The notes: a model not told the origin generated them from the letters alone. A stretch of DNA of 64,000 nt from Brevibacillus thermoruber 423 (GCF_000454065.1 NZ_KE695649.1:370624-434623), one strand, 5' to 3'. Positions 8,757 to 18,069 are shown, numbered from the stretch's first letter. Numbers and translations: made by a program.

Positions 8757-10031
8757 ATGAAAGCTGCTGCCAAGTCGCGAACACCCTTGACCGTCTTTGA
8801 CCAACTGGAATCGGAAGTGCGCAGTTACTGCCGCCATTTCCCTGCCGTCTTCACCAAAGCGAGCGGCCATACGCTCTGGGACCGGCAGGGAAAGGCGTAC
8901 CTCGACTTTTTCGCGGGAGCGGGGGCGCTCAACTACGGACACAATCCCCCCGGAATCAAGGAAAAGCTGATCGAGTATCTCCGGCAGGACGGGATCACGC
9001 ACAGCCTGGATATGGCGACGGACGCGAAGGAAACCCTGCTGACCCGTTTCCGCGACGTCATCCTGGCGCCGAGGGGGATCGATTACAAGGTGATGTTTCC
9101 CGGTCCGACCGGCACCAACGCGGTGGAAAGCGCCTTGAAACTGGCGCGCAAGGTGACCGGCCGGACGAGCGTGTGGAGCTTTACCAACGGCTTTCACGGG
9201 ATGACGATCGGATCGCTGTCCGTCACCGGCAACCGGCGGAAACGGAACGGCGCCGGGATGCCCCTGCCCCATGCCGTTTCCATGCCGTACGACGGATACA
9301 TGGGGCCGGACACCGACACGGCGCGTTATCTCGAACGGCTGCTCGAAGACGAGGGCAGCGGCGTTTCCCTCCCTGCGGCGATGATTCTCGAAACCGTTCA
9401 AGGAGAGGGCGGACTGCACGCGGCGAGCGAGTCCTGGCTGCGCCGGATCGAAGCGCTCTGCCGCACGCACAACATTCTCTTGATCGTGGACGACGTGCAG
9501 GCGGGATGCGGACGTACCGGACCGTTCTTCAGCTTCGAGACGGCCGGCATCCGCCCGGACATCGTCTGCTTGTCCAAGTCGATCGGCGGATACGGGCTGC
9601 CGCTCGCCCTGACCCTGTTCAAGCCGGAACTGGACATCTGGGGGCCGGGCGAACACAACGGCACCTTCCGCGGCAACAACCTGGGATTTGTGGCGGCCGC
9701 CGAAGCGCTGCGGTACTGGGAGGACGATGGCCTGCGCCGCGCGGTGGAAGCCAAAGCGGCCGCGGTCCGCGCCTTTCTGGAGCATCTCGTCGGCGCGTAC
9801 CCGTTTCTCCAGGGCGAGGTGCGGGGCAAAGGTCTGATGCAGGGGATCGCCGTCAAAGCGGACGGACTGGCGGAGAGGATCTGCGCGCGCGCCTTTGCCC
9901 GGGGCCTGATCATGGAGACGTCCGGACCCGACAGCGAAGTGGTGAAGGTGATGCCGCCGCTGACCATCGGGGAGAAGGAACTGGAACAAGGGCTGTCGAT
10001 CCTGGAGGAAAGCGTAAAAGACTGCCGGTGA
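8757..10031 (+). CDS. ectB: Diaminobutyrate-2-oxoglutarate transaminase
   Basis: A 424-residue class III PLP aminotransferase that makes diaminobutyrate from aspartate-4-semialdehyde with glutamate. The PLP lysine is about K274 in [11 protein letters not shown], with the conserved Asp about 245 in [17 protein letters not shown] 8757 is six bases after AGGAGG, and that AGGAGG overlaps the ectA stop; an in-frame TTG at 8751 is discarded. No dedicated aspartokinase gene (ask_ect) is in the operon. Confidence 0.95.
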   Translation: MKAAAKSRTPLTVFDQLESEVRSYCRHFPAVFTKASGHTLWDRQGKAYLDFFAGAGALNYGHNPPGIKEKLIEYLRQDGITHSLDMATDAKETLLTRFRDVILAPRGIDYKVMFPGPTGTNAVESALKLARKVTGRTSVWSFTNGFHGMTIGSLSVTGNRRKRNGAGMPLPHAVSMPYDGYMGPDTDTARYLERLLEDEGSGVSLPAAMILETVQGEGGLHAASESWLRRIEALCRTHNILLIVDDVQAGCGRTGPFFSFETAGIRPDIVCLSKSIGGYGLPLALTLFKPELDIWGPGEHNGTFRGNNLGFVAAAEALRYWEDDGLRRAVEAKAAAVRAFLEHLVGAYPFLQGEVRGKGLMQGIAVKADGLAERICARAFARGLIMETSGPDSEVVKVMPPLTIGEKELEQGLSILEESVKDCR

Positions 10032-10047
10032 AAGGAGAGAGCGTTTC

Positions 10048-10431
10048 ATGATCGTCAAACACCTGGAAGAGATTGTCGGCACGGCCGACGACATTGACAC
10101 CCCCACGTGGAACAGCAGGCGGTTTCTCTTGAAAAGGGACAACATGGGGTTTTCCCTGCACGACACGATCATCAAGGCGGGGACGGAGACGCTGATCTGG
10201 TACCGAAACCATCTGGAGGCAGTGTACTGCATCGAAGGCGAGGGAGAAATCGAGGTGGTCGGAGGGGAAACCTACCCGATCCAGCCGGGCATGATGTACG
10301 CCTTGAACGGTCACGAAAAGCACTACCTGCGGGCCAAAACGGCGATGCGCATGGTCTGCGTCTTCAACCCGCCGCTGACCGGCCGGGAAGTGCACGACGA
10401 AGAAGGAACCTACCCCCTGGCGAACGCGTAG
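10048..10431 (+). CDS. ectC: Ectoine synthase
   Basis: A 127-residue cupin that closes N-gamma-acetyldiaminobutyrate to ectoine. Family segments are [20 protein letters not shown] near the N-terminus, [16 protein letters not shown] (about 54-70) and [17 protein letters not shown] (about 81-97), which hold metal and substrate contacts. The length is normal. A good ribosome binding site GAAAGGAGAG lies between ectB and ectC. Confidence 0.96.
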   Translation: MIVKHLEEIVGTADDIDTPTWNSRRFLLKRDNMGFSLHDTIIKAGTETLIWYRNHLEAVYCIEGEGEIEVVGGETYPIQPGMMYALNGHEKHYLRAKTAMRMVCVFNPPLTGREVHDEEGTYPLANA

Positions 10432-10474
10432 ACGCAGCAGCCCGGAAAGTATCGGAACGAGAGGAGAGGATCGC

Positions 10475-11365
10475 ATGACCCATCCGCACCTTGCCGCCGA
10501 GGATGTGTACCCGTCCCGCGTCAGCGACCGACCGGCCATGCTGGAGCGAAAAGACCCCGTCGTCTACGGAGACGTCGCTGCCGGCGCAGGGCCGCTGGAC
10601 GCCGAGGCCCTGGCCCGGTATGAGCGAAACGGCTATTTGTGCCTGCCGGGCTTTTTTTCCGCGAGCGACGTGCAGACACTGCGCGGCGAACTGAAGCGGC
10701 TGTGGGAACAAAGCCGGGACGCGGACAGAAACGAGGTGATCCGCGAACCGGACAGCCGGGACATCCGCTCCATCTTTGCCGTCCACCGCGATCACGACGC
10801 GTTCCGGCGGCTGTCGCGCGATCCCCGGATCGTCGGCATCGCCCGGCAGATCCTGGGCAGCGACGTGTACATCCACCAATCCCGCATCAACTACAAAAAA
10901 GGCTTTACCGGCAAAGAGTTCTACTGGCACTCCGACTTTGAAACCTGGCACGTGGAAGACGGCATGCCGCGCATGAGGGCGCTCAGCTGCTCGATCACGC
11001 TGGAAGACAACCATCACTGCAACGGTCCGCTGCTGTTGATCCCCGGCTCGCACAAGACGTTTGTCTCCTGCGTGGGGCGAACGCCCGAAGCCCATTACGA
11101 ACAGTCGCTGCGCCGGCAGGAATACGGCGTGCCGGATCAGGAAAGCCTGCGCCTGCTGACGGAACGGCACGGCATCGAAGCGGCGGTTGGCCCCGCCGGG
11201 ACGGTCGTTTTCTTCGACTGCAACATCATGCACGGGTCCAACAGCAACATCACCCCGCTGCCGCGAAGCAACGTGTTTTTCGTCTACAACAGCACGGAAA
11301 ACCGATTGACGTCCCCGTACTCCGGACAAAAGCCGCGCCCGGACTACATCGCCACCCGCGGCTGA
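10475..11365 (+). CDS. ectD: Ectoine 5-hydroxylase
   Basis: A 296-residue non-heme Fe(II)/2-oxoglutarate dioxygenase converting ectoine to 5-hydroxyectoine. The iron triad is visible as H152 and D154 in WHSDFETWH and H253 in MHGSNSN. The family signature around 148-180 is complete, so the enzyme should be active. It is the last gene of the eight-gene unit and is followed by hairpins at 11370 and 11419. Hydroxyectoine capacity suggests exposure to heat or drying as well as salt; that is inference. Confidence 0.96.
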   Translation: MTHPHLAAEDVYPSRVSDRPAMLERKDPVVYGDVAAGAGPLDAEALARYERNGYLCLPGFFSASDVQTLRGELKRLWEQSRDADRNEVIREPDSRDIRSIFAVHRDHDAFRRLSRDPRIVGIARQILGSDVYIHQSRINYKKGFTGKEFYWHSDFETWHVEDGMPRMRALSCSITLEDNHHCNGPLLLIPGSHKTFVSCVGRTPEAHYEQSLRRQEYGVPDQESLRLLTERHGIEAAVGPAGTVVFFDCNIMHGSNSNITPLPRSNVFFVYNSTENRLTSPYSGQKPRPDYIATRG

Positions 11366-11369
11366 AACG

Positions 11370-11396
11370 GCGGCGCTTGTGCCGGAAGCCGCTTTT
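11370..11396 (+). terminator. Probable terminator after ectD
   Basis: GCGGC 11370-11374 pairs with GCCGC 11388-11392, followed by four T. It is modest; the larger hairpin at 11419-11451 may share the role. Confidence 0.5.
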
Positions 11397-11418
11397 CCTG
11401 TCTGTGAAACGCGAACCG

Positions 11419-11476
11419 GGCTGTCTCCTTCTCCTGCAGGGGGAGACAGCCTTCATTGTGTTGACAACGTGACTGC
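11419..11476 (+). repeat. Hairpin plus conserved 25-base tail, copy 1
   Basis: GGCTGTCTCC 11419-11428 pairs with GGAGACAGCC 11442-11451. It is followed at 11452-11476 by a 25-base tail containing TTGACAACGTGACTGC. The same tail, with two differences, follows an unrelated hairpin at 61001-61025. The hairpin sequence differs while the tail is kept, pointing to a dispersed genomic repeat rather than chance. Confidence 0.6.
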
Positions 11477-11934
11477 GGATCACGGGGGAGACGGACAGGT
11501 TTGCGTTCATCTGTTCCGTACCGGGACCAAAGCATTTGCCGTCCAACGGGTTCGTCGGGAACCTGTGGGGGATTGTCAGTGACATCACCTCCCGATTGGG
11601 GATATGGGTTCTGTTGGCTGCAATGATTGCTGCATGGAGCAGTCATCCAGGAATGGGAGCCGTCAAGGTGTTTGCCTTCTTCGCCGGCATGCTGCTGAGT
11701 TATTACGTCTATTCGGCGTGGGTATTTGGTTTTTTCCCCACCCATGTCTTTATCCGTTGGGGTATAATAGCGGCAGCGTCGCCAATCGCAGCCTATCTGG
11801 CGTGGTTTGGCAGAGGAAACGGATGGATTGCAGCGTTTTGTGCCGCAATGCCCATCGGGTTGTTGGCGGCAGAGGGCTATCCGTTTTTTACAGGGGTTCC
11901 CAGTCACATGTTCTTTCGTACCTGTTTGGTGTAG
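11473..11934 (+). pseudogene. Truncated membrane protein remnant
   Basis: The frame is open from 11473 to 11934. The core (about 11550-11890) is a well-formed polytopic membrane protein with LWGIVSDITSRLGIWVLLAA and a GWIAAFCAAMPIGLLAAEGYPFF segment. The expected first membrane segment is missing: the frame runs back into the repeat tail at 11452-11476 and reaches a stop. The C-terminus also ends abruptly after GYPFF. I read this as a gene that lost both ends; family unknown. TTG 11536 is the only plausible start if it is still expressed. Confidence 0.5.
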
Positions 11935-12002
11935 CCAGGCAGCGGTGCATGAAGCGGCAGGAAGTCTCCTTGCAAAACAGATACCGATGGGGAGTGGGCG
12001 TC

Positions 12003-12488
12003 ATGAGCGTTTACGATTTTTCGGCCAAAACAAACCGCGGCGAGCTGAAGCCGCTGGCCGATTACAGGGGAAAGGTGCTGTTGATCGTCAACACGGCCAG
12101 CCGGTGCGGGTTTACCCCGCAGTACCAGGGGCTGCAGAAGCTGTACGATGAGTTTCACGCATCGGGGTTTGAAGTGCTGGCGTTTCCCTGCAATCAGTTT
12201 CACAATCAGGAGCCCGGCTCGGACGAAGAGATCCGGGACTTTTGCCAGGTGAACTACGGGGTGACGTTTCCGCTGTTTGCGAAAGTGGACGTAAAGGGGC
12301 CGAACGCCCATCCGCTGTTCGTCTACCTGACGAAGCAGGCTCCGGGATTGCTGACGGACGGAATCAAATGGAACTTCACCAAGTTTTTGATCGACCGAAA
12401 CGGCAGCGTGGTCAGGCGCTACGCCCCCGTGACCAGGCCGGAACGCATCGCGGCGGATATCAAGCGGCTGATCCAAGAGGAGGCGTGA
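12003..12488 (+). CDS. Glutathione peroxidase family (thiol peroxidase)
   Basis: 161 residues, thioredoxin fold, BsaA/Gpx type, reducing hydrogen and lipid peroxides with thiol donors. The catalytic residue is Cys35 in NTASRCGFTPQY, so this is a cysteine and not a selenocysteine enzyme. The companion Gln65 lies in FPCNQFHNQE and the Trp-Asn pair in IKWNFTKF. Bacterial members usually use thioredoxin, not glutathione. ATG 12003 follows GGGGAGTGGG. It is transcribed alone and terminated at 12565. Confidence 0.92.
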   Translation: MSVYDFSAKTNRGELKPLADYRGKVLLIVNTASRCGFTPQYQGLQKLYDEFHASGFEVLAFPCNQFHNQEPGSDEEIRDFCQVNYGVTFPLFAKVDVKGPNAHPLFVYLTKQAPGLLTDGIKWNFTKFLIDRNGSVVRRYAPVTRPERIAADIKRLIQEEA

Positions 12489-12564
12489 TCGGGCTGCTCG
12501 GGTAGAACCGCCATGTGCGGCGCTGCCGACACGTGTGCTCGTCACGTAGATAAACAGGAACCTT

Positions 12565-12589
12565 CGGCGTCTACCCAACGCCGTTTTTT
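12565..12589 (+). terminator. Intrinsic terminator
   Basis: CGGCGT 12565-12570, loop of 7, ACGCCG 12578-12583, then six T. It closes the peroxidase transcript. Confidence 0.8.
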
Positions 12590-12634
12590 CATTTCAAGAG
12601 ATACTTTGTCAGATTTTTCGCATAAATGATTGGA

Positions 12635-12651
12635 CATGTTGTCAGAACATG
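12635..12651. promoter_or_regulatory. Possible operator upstream of the LivJ-type gene
   Basis: CATGTT 12635-12640 and AACATG 12646-12651 form a perfect 6-5-6 inverted repeat in an AT-rich stretch 70 bases before the GTG start at 12721. The 12652-12710 stretch is AT-rich and likely holds the promoter. The regulator is unknown. Confidence 0.4.
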
Positions 12652-12720
12652 AACCTTATATTTTCTCATATATTTAAATTCATAGAATTATTCGACATAT
12701 AAAACAAGGGGGCAAGAATC

Positions 12721-13953
12721 GTGAGACTCAAAAAACGCGCGTCCATCCTCATGCCGCTGCTTCTCGCTGCCGTCTCCATCGCCGGCTGTAACTCGCAAGG
12801 CTCACCGTCCGGACAAACAGGACAAGCCGGACAAGCCGGGGAGGCCGCCAGCGCGGGGAGCGGTTCGTCCGCTACCGCCAAGATTTTGATTGCGACCCAA
12901 AGCCCCCTGTCCGGCTCCCAGTCGGCGATCGGCGACTCGATCAAGACAGGGGCGGAGTACGCCTTGCGATTGCAGCAGGACGAGTTCAAACAGATGGGAT
13001 TTGACCTGCAGTTGTTTCCGCAGGACGACCAGGCCGATCCGAAAATCGGCGTGACCAACGCAGAGATGCTGGTCTCCAACCCCGATGTCCTCGGCGTGGT
13101 CGGCCATTTCAACACCGGCGTGGCCATTCCCGCCTCCGTGAAGTACGAGACGGGCAGCCTGGTGATGGTCTCGCCGGCCAACAGCGGCGTGCAGTTGACG
13201 GAGGAAGGCAAAAAGACCGTGCACCGGATCTGTGCCCGCGACGACGCGCAGGGGCCCAAAGGAGCCAAGTACGCCAAGGAAACGCTCGGGGTCAAATCCG
13301 TCTTCCTGCTTCACGACAAAACGGCGTACGGGCAGGGGCTCGTCGACCAGGTGAAAGCCCAGTTCGAAAAGGACGGCGTGCAGGTGTTGGGCTATGAAGG
13401 CGTCAATCAGGGGGAGAAGGACTACAACTTCGTGATCAACCAGGTGGTGGCGAAAAACCCTGACCTGATCTATTTCGGCGGCATCTACCCGGAGGCCGGG
13501 ATTCTCGTCAAGCAGGCGCGGGAAAAAGGCTTCAAGGGGGTATTCATGGGCGGCGACGGCATCGACTCCCCCGACCTGATCAAGATTGCGGGACCCGAGG
13601 CGGCAGAGGGCGTGGTGTTCACCTCGCTGGCAGGGGACGTGAAGCAGACGGAAGAGGGACGGAAATGGGCGGAGGAGTACGAAAAGACGATGGGGAAAAA
13701 GCCGGAAACCTACTCCGTCTACGCCTTTGACTCCATGAACGTGATCCTCAACGGCATCAAGCAGGCGATCAAGGCCAACGGCGGGCAAAAGCCGACCCGC
13801 GAGCAGGTGCTGGAGGCGGTCCACAAGACGAAGGATTTTCAAGGGCAGTTCGTCAAAGTCTCGTTTGACGCCAAAGGGGACAACCAATACGCCGACGTGT
13901 TCATTTACAAGTACGAGAAAGACAAGACGACCTTCCTGGGCAAGATCGAGTAA
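12721..13953 (+). CDS. Branched-chain amino acid ABC binding lipoprotein
   Basis: A 410-residue type I solute-binding lipoprotein (LivJ/Peripla_BP_6 family). The lipobox is SIAGC with Cys about 22, followed by a Gly/Gln/Ala-rich linker. The family opening IATQSPLSGSQSAIGDSIKTGA follows at about 56-77, with VGHFNTGVAIPAS near 122. GTG start with AAGGGGGCAAGAATC upstream. It stands alone: no livHMGF genes are present, so its permease must be elsewhere, or it works as an orphan receptor. The exact ligand cannot be told. Confidence 0.9.
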   Translation: MRLKKRASILMPLLLAAVSIAGCNSQGSPSGQTGQAGQAGEAASAGSGSSATAKILIATQSPLSGSQSAIGDSIKTGAEYALRLQQDEFKQMGFDLQLFPQDDQADPKIGVTNAEMLVSNPDVLGVVGHFNTGVAIPASVKYETGSLVMVSPANSGVQLTEEGKKTVHRICARDDAQGPKGAKYAKETLGVKSVFLLHDKTAYGQGLVDQVKAQFEKDGVQVLGYEGVNQGEKDYNFVINQVVAKNPDLIYFGGIYPEAGILVKQAREKGFKGVFMGGDGIDSPDLIKIAGPEAAEGVVFTSLAGDVKQTEEGRKWAEEYEKTMGKKPETYSVYAFDSMNVILNGIKQAIKANGGQKPTREQVLEAVHKTKDFQGQFVKVSFDAKGDNQYADVFIYKYEKDKTTFLGKIE

Positions 13954-13964
13954 CAAGGAGAGCG

Positions 13965-13994
13965 GCCGATGTTCAGCGGAACATCGGCTTTTTT
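13965..13994 (+). terminator. Intrinsic terminator
   Basis: GCCGATGTT 13965-13973, loop CAGCGG, AACATCGGC 13980-13988, six T. It ends the binding protein transcript. Confidence 0.9.
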
Positions 13995-14033
13995 CCTGCC
14001 CGGGGCGGCTCCCTGCTCCCGGAGGAAGGCGAA

Positions 14034-14060
14034 CAGCCCGGATCGCGGTGATCCGGGCTG
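14034..14060 (-). terminator. Strong hairpin after the DUF779 gene
   Basis: CAGCCCGGATC 14034-14044 pairs perfectly with GATCCGGGCTG 14050-14060. It lies just 3' of the minus-strand DUF779 stop. The minus-strand tail has few T, so it may stabilise the 3' end as much as terminate. Confidence 0.6.
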
Positions 14061-14065
14061 CGTGC

Positions 14066-14440
14066 TCAGCGGTTCCATTCGTCTTGAAGCTGCTGATACT
14101 CCTCGGGGGTAAACAGGCTGGAGCGGGTGAGAAAGCGCACCCCTTCCGGCCCTTCCAGCGAAAACATGCCGCCGCGCCCTTCCACGACGTCGATGACGAG
14201 CCGGGTGTGCTTCCAGTATTCGTACTGGGCCCGGCTCATGTAGAACGGACATCCGCCGATTTCGCCCAACAGGACGTCGCTGTCTCCAATCAGAAATTCC
14301 CCCGCCGGATAGCACATCGGCGAACTGCCGTCGCAGCAGCCGCCCGATTGGTGAAACATCAGCGGGCCGTACTTGGCTTTGAGCCGTTCGATCAGCGCCA
14401 GCGCGGCGTCGGTAGCCAGCACCTTCTGCACGTCGGCCAT
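14066..14440 (-). CDS. DUF779 protein, aldehyde dehydrogenase partner
   Basis: A 124-residue DUF779 protein, cysteine-rich in HQSGGCCDGSSPMC (about 30-44) and GGCPFYMS (about 62-69). It is seven bases downstream of the aldehyde dehydrogenase gene, an association seen for this family across bacteria; its biochemical role is not established. The paired cysteines suggest metal binding or redox activity, which is inference. Confidence 0.9.
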   Translation of the reverse strand: MADVQKVLATDAALALIERLKAKYGPLMFHQSGGCCDGSSPMCYPAGEFLIGDSDVLLGEIGGCPFYMSRAQYEYWKHTRLVIDVVEGRGGMFSLEGPEGVRFLTRSSLFTPEEYQQLQDEWNR

Positions 14441-14447
14441 TGCCTTT

Positions 14448-15968
14448 TCAAAAGAAGCCCAGCGCGTCGGGACTGTAGCTGACGAGCAGGTTTTTCGTCT
14501 GCTGGTAGTGATCCAGCATCATCTTGTGCGTTTCCCGGCCGATGCCGGACAGCTTGTACCCGCCGAACGCGGCGTGGGCGGGGTAGGTGTGGTAGCAGTT
14601 GGTCCAGACGCGCCCGGCCTGAATGCCCCGGCCCATGCGGAAAGCCGTGTTGATGTCCCGCGACCAGACGCCGGCGCCGAGCCCGTACAGCGTGTCATTG
14701 GCGATGGACAGCGCCTCTTCTTCGCTGGCAAACGTGGTCACGGCCACCACCGGGCCGAAGATTTCCTCCTGGAAAATGCGCATCTTGTTGTTCCCCTTGA
14801 AGACGGTCGGCTGGATGTAGTAGCCGTTTTCCAGGCCGCCGCCGAGCGTCTGCCGCTCTCCGCCGATCAGGAGTTCCGCGCCTTCCTGCTTGCCGATTTC
14901 GATGTAGGAGAGGATTTTCTCCACCTGTTCGGTAGAGGCCTGCGCGCCGATCATCGTCTCCGTGTCCAGCGGATTTCCCTGTTTGATCGCCTTGACGCGG
15001 GCCAGCGCTTTTTCCATGAACGGCTCGTAGATCGATTCATGGATCAGGGCGCGGGACGGGCACGTGCACACTTCCCCCTGGTTGAGCGCAAACAGCACGA
15101 ACCCTTCGATCGCCTTGTTCAAAAACGCGTCGTCCCTGGCAAAGACGTCGGGGAAGAAGATGTTGGGCGACTTGCCGCCCAGCTCCAGCGTGACGGGGAT
15201 GATGTTCTGGGACGCGTACTGCATGATCAGGCGGCCTGTCGTCGTCTCCCCGGTAAAGGCGATCTTGGCGATCCGGCTGTTGGAGGCGAGCGGCTTCCCG
15301 GCTTCCAGCCCGAAGCCGTTGACGACGTTCAGCACGCCCGGGGGCAGGAGATCGCCGATCAGCTCCAGGAGGACCAGGATGGAAGCGGGCGTCTGTTCGG
15401 CCGGCTTCAGCACGACGCAGTTGCCCGCGGCCAGCGCCGGCGCCAGCTTCCAGGCGGCCATCAGCAGCGGGAAGTTCCACGGAATGATCTGGCCGACGAC
15501 GCCGAGCGGTTCGTGGAAATGGTAGGCGACGGTGTGGGCGTCGATCTCCGACAGCGTTCCCTCCTGCGCGCGGATGCAGCCGGCGAAGTAGCGGTAATGG
15601 TCGATCGCCAGCGGTATGTCGGCGGCCAGGGTTTCGCGGATGGGCTTGCCGTTGTCCCAGGTCTCCGCCACCGCCAGCATCTCCAGGTTGGCCTCCATCC
15701 GGTCGGCGATCCGGTTGAGCACGCGGGCGCGCTCCGCTGCTGACGTCCGGCCCCACGCCTCCTTGGCGGCATGGGCGGCATCCAGCGCCAGTTCGATGTC
15801 CTCGGCGGTGGAGCGGGGCACTTCGCAAAAGACCTGGCCGTTGACGGGGGAAACGTTGTCAAAGTACTCCCCTTTTACAGGCGGGACCCATTGGCCGCCA
15901 ATGTAGTTTCCATAGCGTTTCTTGAACGTCACCTTCGCGCCGTCCTGTCCGGGTTGCGCATAGATCAT
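14448..15968 (-). CDS. NAD-dependent aldehyde dehydrogenase
   Basis: A 506-residue class of the ALDH superfamily close to acetaldehyde/chloroacetaldehyde dehydrogenases (AldA/ExaC-like). It oxidises aldehydes to acids. Catalytic residues are visible: Glu in LELGGKSPN (about 268), the nucleophile Cys in [12 protein letters not shown] (about 302), and the NAD-binding [17 protein letters not shown] 15968 follows AGGAGGCG; a longer frame upstream is rejected. It forms an operon with DUF779, preceded by a sigma-54 promoter and opposite its likely activator gene. Confidence 0.93.
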   Translation of the reverse strand: MIYAQPGQDGAKVTFKKRYGNYIGGQWVPPVKGEYFDNVSPVNGQVFCEVPRSTAEDIELALDAAHAAKEAWGRTSAAERARVLNRIADRMEANLEMLAVAETWDNGKPIRETLAADIPLAIDHYRYFAGCIRAQEGTLSEIDAHTVAYHFHEPLGVVGQIIPWNFPLLMAAWKLAPALAAGNCVVLKPAEQTPASILVLLELIGDLLPPGVLNVVNGFGLEAGKPLASNSRIAKIAFTGETTTGRLIMQYASQNIIPVTLELGGKSPNIFFPDVFARDDAFLNKAIEGFVLFALNQGEVCTCPSRALIHESIYEPFMEKALARVKAIKQGNPLDTETMIGAQASTEQVEKILSYIEIGKQEGAELLIGGERQTLGGGLENGYYIQPTVFKGNNKMRIFQEEIFGPVVAVTTFASEEEALSIANDTLYGLGAGVWSRDINTAFRMGRGIQAGRVWTNCYHTYPAHAAFGGYKLSGIGRETHKMMLDHYQQTKNLLVSYSPDALGFF

Positions 15969-16017
15969 GGAAAACGCCTCCTCATTGATTTTTTTAATGG
16001 CTGCTGCCTCTTTCCAT

Positions 16018-16035
16018 GTGCAAGGAAGATGCCAA
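16018..16035 (-). promoter_or_regulatory. Sigma-54 promoter of the aldehyde dehydrogenase
   Basis: On the minus strand TTGGCATCTTCCTTGCAC matches the -24/-12 consensus. The GG and GC pairs are exactly ten bases apart, about 50 bases before the ALDH start. This agrees with a GAFTGA-type activator encoded divergently. Confidence 0.75.
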
Positions 16036-16068
16036 CCCCATAACCGGCGTCGTTTTCGGGTGAAATGC

Positions 16069-16125
16069 GGAACCATGCTTCATCCGCCTGTGCCGGGATG
16101 GAACAGCGGTGCTCCAAAACGGAAC
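16069..16125. promoter_or_regulatory. Likely enhancer sites for the sigma-54 activator
   Basis: GGAAC occurs at 16069, 16100 and 16121. The spacings are 31 and 21 bases, near three and two helical turns. The middle copy is part of an imperfect dyad, TGGAAC with GCTCCA at 16099-16116. They lie 35-110 bases upstream of the -24 element, the usual enhancer distance. Confidence 0.45.
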
Positions 16126-16190
16126 ATTTATGAGATTCGGACGGTTGTGGTACGATAGAGGTACGAAACGATCGGAAAGGAGGCCTCTTC

Positions 16191-17978
16191 ATGTCCTTTC
16201 AGGTTTCTCTGTCAGACTGTCCGCCTGATGTTGCCCTTTCGTGGAAGCGCTCTCATGAACGCGGTCTCAAACCGGATGACAAAGCGGATGACCAAATCAT
16301 TACCGGCACGCTGATCAAGGAATTGATCGACCGGCACCGCTCCCTGGTCAACCATGCCGAAACGGTCTTTTCCAGGCTGTATCCGGTCATCCGGCAGTTC
16401 GGCTGCGTCGTCTTTTTGACCGACCGGGAAGGGACGATCCTGTATGCCAGCGGCGATGCCGATTTTGCCAGCCGCGCCGCCCAAGTGCAGCTTCAGGTGG
16501 GCGCCAACTGGCACGAATCGAGAAAAGGAACGAACGCCATCGGGGTGGCCATCGAGGAGAAGAGGCCGGCGCTCGTCCGGGGAAGCGAGCATTATTTTGT
16601 GGAAAACCGCTTTCTCACCTGCGCTTCGGCCCCCTTGTACGGCAAGAGTGGGGACTTTCTCGGCGTCATCAACATCAGCGGTCTGCACGACCGGTTTCAA
16701 CCGGTGTTTGCGACCTTTGCGCCGCTTGCCGCCGAACTGCTGCAAAACCGCTTCATGATCGAGGAGATGGAAAAGGAGCAGTTGATCACGCTGCGGCATC
16801 TGGAGGCGGTCTCTGACCGCCATCCGCTGCCGCTGCTCACGCTGGACGCCGACCGGCGCGTGACCGGAGCCAACCGGGCGGCTCTCCGCCTCCTGGGAGA
16901 AGATTGCCTCGGCCAAGCGTTTTCGCCCCCGCCCCACTTCCAGGTGATTCCGATCAAGGACGAGACACAGCGGGTCTACCGCTCCGTCGCGATCGGGACA
17001 AGCCCGGCCAGGGAAAAGACCGTCCGGCAGGAGCAGGGCCTGTATACCTTTGCCGACATCTACGGGGAGTGTCCGGCCATCCTCCGGGCCAAGGAACTTG
17101 CCCGAAAGGCGGCGGGTAGCCCGCTGGCCGTCCTGATCACCGGAGAGAGCGGGACCGGCAAGGAGTTGTTCGCCCAGGCGATCCACGCGGCCAGCGGACG
17201 GGGGCCGTTTGTGGCGGTCAACTGCAGCGCCATCCCCGACACCCTGATCGAGAGCGAACTGTTCGGATACGAGAAAGGGGCGTTTACCGGGGCGCAGAAA
17301 GAAGGGAGTCCGGGCAAGTTTCTTGCGGCCAACGGGGGAACGATCTTTCTCGACGAGATCGGGGACATGTCCCTCCGCGCACAGGCGGCGCTGCTCCGGG
17401 TGCTGCAGGAAAAAACGGTCACGCCCGTGGGCAGTGCCGTCGCCAAACAGGTGGACGTCCGCGTCATCGCCGCCACGCACCGGAACCTGCCGGCTGAGGT
17501 GCAGGCCGGCCGTTTTCGGGCCGATCTGTACTACCGGCTAAAGGGCATTACCCTGCATCTGCCCGCCCTGCGAGAGCGCAGCGATCTCCGACAACTGGCC
17601 GGCCACCTTCTGCGCAAGCATGCGGACACTCCGGCGGAGCTCTCCCCGGAAGCGCTGGACAAGCTGTGCAGGCATACCTGGCCCGGCAATATCCGGGAAC
17701 TGTTGGCCGTGCTGCAGCAGGCGTCGTTTCTGGCGGAGGGCGCCGTCATCAGGCCGGAGCACGTGATGCTTGACGATCCCGGCGAGAGGGAGGACACGCC
17801 GTCTTCGCTGCGGCGGCACGAGCGAAAAGCGATCGAGGAGGCGCTGCTGGCGACCCGCGGCAACATCTCCCAGGCGGCCCGGCTGCTGCACATCGGCCGC
17901 AACACGCTGTACCGAAAGATCAAAGGCTACGGCATCCGGCTGGGCACGGAAGCGGACAAAGGGCGCTCGCGGATTTGA
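16191..17978 (+). CDS. Sigma-54-dependent activator, AcoR type
   Basis: 595 residues. A GAF-like sensor spans about 60-190, a PAS-like segment about 205-260, and the AAA+ domain about 290-520 with Walker A GESGTGKE at 318-325 and sigma-54 contact loop GAFTGA at 363-368. A Fis-type helix-turn-helix ends the protein (ISQAARLLHIGRNTLYRKIK). AcoR-like regulators sense small carbonyl or alcohol signals. The divergent sigma-54 promoter at 16018 makes the aldehyde dehydrogenase operon its obvious target. AAAGGAGG precedes the ATG. Confidence 0.92.
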   Translation: MSFQVSLSDCPPDVALSWKRSHERGLKPDDKADDQIITGTLIKELIDRHRSLVNHAETVFSRLYPVIRQFGCVVFLTDREGTILYASGDADFASRAAQVQLQVGANWHESRKGTNAIGVAIEEKRPALVRGSEHYFVENRFLTCASAPLYGKSGDFLGVINISGLHDRFQPVFATFAPLAAELLQNRFMIEEMEKEQLITLRHLEAVSDRHPLPLLTLDADRRVTGANRAALRLLGEDCLGQAFSPPPHFQVIPIKDETQRVYRSVAIGTSPAREKTVRQEQGLYTFADIYGECPAILRAKELARKAAGSPLAVLITGESGTGKELFAQAIHAASGRGPFVAVNCSAIPDTLIESELFGYEKGAFTGAQKEGSPGKFLAANGGTIFLDEIGDMSLRAQAALLRVLQEKTVTPVGSAVAKQVDVRVIAATHRNLPAEVQAGRFRADLYYRLKGITLHLPALRERSDLRQLAGHLLRKHADTPAELSPEALDKLCRHTWPGNIRELLAVLQQASFLAEGAVIRPEHVMLDDPGEREDTPSSLRRHERKAIEEALLATRGNISQAARLLHIGRNTLYRKIKGYGIRLGTEADKGRSRI

Positions 17979-18021
17979 CAGCCCCCTTCCTTCCTGTCTA
18001 CTATATACCCATCGGGGTACG
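17975..18021 (+). promoter_or_regulatory. Promoter and operator of the CsoR-family gene
   Basis: TTGACA 17975-17980 overlaps the stop codon of the upstream regulator. TACTAT follows at 17999-18004 (18-base spacer). ATACCC-ATC-GGGGTA at 18005-18020, a pseudo-palindrome of the CsoR/CstR type, overlaps the -10 and start site. This is the expected arrangement for autorepression. Confidence 0.65.
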
Positions 18022-18069
18022 TGAACGGGGTGATCCGTCCGTCCGCCGATCGGCAGAGGAAGAGGAGGC

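Noticed and set aside
14373..15743. 456-codon plus-strand frame over the aldehyde dehydrogenase
   Set aside because: Antisense shadow; the minus strand has complete catalytic motifs.
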